Assembly (NCBI RefSeq): GCF_040144835.1
Contig: NZ_CP151632.1
Coordinates: 3,596,001-3,660,000, forward strand
Direction: 5' to 3'
Origin: Microbacterium sp. LWS13-1.2
GTDB lineage: Bacteria; Actinomycetota; Actinomycetes; Actinomycetales; Microbacteriaceae
Length of the DNA stretch: 64,000 nt
Under the pieces are notes generated by a model. That model saw only the letters and a list, made by a program, of their open reading frames with translations, ran no database searches and was not told the DNA's origin. Both the position numbers and the translations under genes were made by a program. Positions 63,463-64,000 of the stretch are shown here, piece by piece; position 1 is the first letter of the stretch, and every line of letters starts with the position of its first letter.

Positions 63463-64000
63463 GTTGAGCGAGCGAGGGACGAGCGAGACGAAACGCGCTT
63501 ACCGCGCGCGGTCCGTCGGCTCGAGGTGTTTCGTCTCGGTCGCCGGCGTTCCCTCGCCCGACGTCCGGGGCTTTCACCCGGTCGTTGAGCGAGCGAGGGA
63601 CGAGCGAGACGAAACGCGCTTACCGCGCGCGGTCCGTCGGCTCGAGGTGTTTCGTCTCGGTCGCCGGCGTTCCCTCGCCCGACGTCCGGGGCTTTCACCC
63701 GGTCGTTGAGCGAGCGAGGGACGAGCGAGACGAAACGCGCTTACCGCGCGCGGTCCGTCGGCTCGAGGTGTTTCGTCTCGGTCGCCGGCGTTCCCTCGCC
63801 CGACGTCCGGGGCTTTCGCCCGGTCGTTGAGCGAGCGAGGGACGAGCGAGACGAAACGCGCTTACCGCGCGCGGTCCGTCGGCTCGAGGTGTTTCGTCTC
63901 GGTCGCCGGCGTTCCCTCGCCCGACGTCCGGGGCTTTCACCCGGTCGTTGAGCGAGCGAGGGACGAGCGAGACGAAACGCGCCTTCGACCACGCGAGTGC
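63463..64000. repeat. Tandem array of a 121-bp palindromic repeat
   Basis: Units start at 63463, 63584, 63705 and 63826, each exactly 121 bp and nearly identical (one visible change, TTTCACC to TTTCGCC, in the third). A fifth starts at 63947 and departs after GAAACGCGC near the window end. Each unit contains an imperfect inverted repeat: GCGAGGGACGAGCGAGACGA near the start and TTTCGTCTCGGTCGCC plus GTTCCCTCGC later. Open frames through it on both strands are products of composition; 121 is not a multiple of three, so no continuous protein is encoded across units. Confidence 0.92.

Noticed and set aside
63474..63992. Repeated ~81-residue open frames on both strands through the right-edge array
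   Set aside because: They arise because the 121-bp unit is G/C-rich and has few stops. The period is not a multiple of three, so successive units read in different frames, and there is no ribosome site or conserved domain.
63463..64000. CRISPR array
   Set aside because: The whole 121-bp unit repeats with almost no variation. There are no unique spacers between short repeats and no cas genes nearby.

Overview
The window is chromosomal DNA from a very GC-rich actinobacterium. The housekeeping order (rplM-rpsI-glmM, coaA, glmS-acpS-alr-tsaE-tsaB-rimI-tsaD, groES, guaB), the DUF222/HNH (13E12-type) endonuclease, the LPXTG surface protein and many leaderless genes point to Microbacteriaceae, most likely Microbacterium. 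The genus is inferred from gene content and order. No tRNA, rRNA, IS element, prophage or CRISPR array was recognised.

Layout. 1-3.2 kb: end of a sortase-anchored protein, a CPBP membrane protease and a DUF222/HNH protein. 3.2-9.9 kb: galU, rplM-rpsI-glmM, a proline-rich coiled-coil membrane protein and a universal stress protein. 10-23.2 kb: a fructan locus. It holds two LacI regulators, a secreted levansucrase (GH68), two exported GH32 fructanases, an ABC sugar importer, a PfkB fructokinase and a cytoplasmic GH32/68-like enzyme. Two operators with the same AAATCGATTT core sit on the levansucrase and regulator sides of the divergent promoter region, so levan synthesis and levan use are probably controlled together. 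23.4-34 kb: TetR regulator, Ppx/GppA, coaA, glmS and the translationally coupled acpS-alr-tsaE-tsaB-rimI-tsaD operon.

34-46.2 kb holds the most unusual block, an Ini-like locus. On the plus strand it has an Asn/Asp-rich IniB-like protein and two dynamin-like GTPases (IniA- and IniC-like). Converging on the minus strand are an Hsp70-type ATPase with a membrane anchor and a Pro/Glu tail, a large AAA/LuxR regulator resembling mycobacterial IniR, a second IniB-like protein with an IniB N-terminal domain, and a multi-pass membrane protein. I read this as an envelope-stress membrane-remodelling system related to mycobacterial iniBAC but with added parts.

46.3-64 kb: groES under two CIRCE elements, rarD, a copZ-copA-csoR copper operon, a branched-chain amino-acid-type ABC importer (livK, and livH-livM-livG-livF with a fused extracytoplasmic domain on LivH), guaB, a sarcosine-oxidase-like flavoprotein, a TMEM175-like channel, an MFS pump/TetR pair with two matched operators, a DUF2277 protein, and a tandem array of a 121-bp palindromic repeat at the right edge. 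A 32-bp core of that repeat also occurs once before glmS.

Regulation visible in sequence: several rho-independent-type hairpins; paired operators for LacI, TetR, HrcA (CIRCE) and CsoR; many genes whose start codon lies 6-7 nt after a TANNNT -10 box; and several 45-60 bp intergenic palindromes of unknown role.
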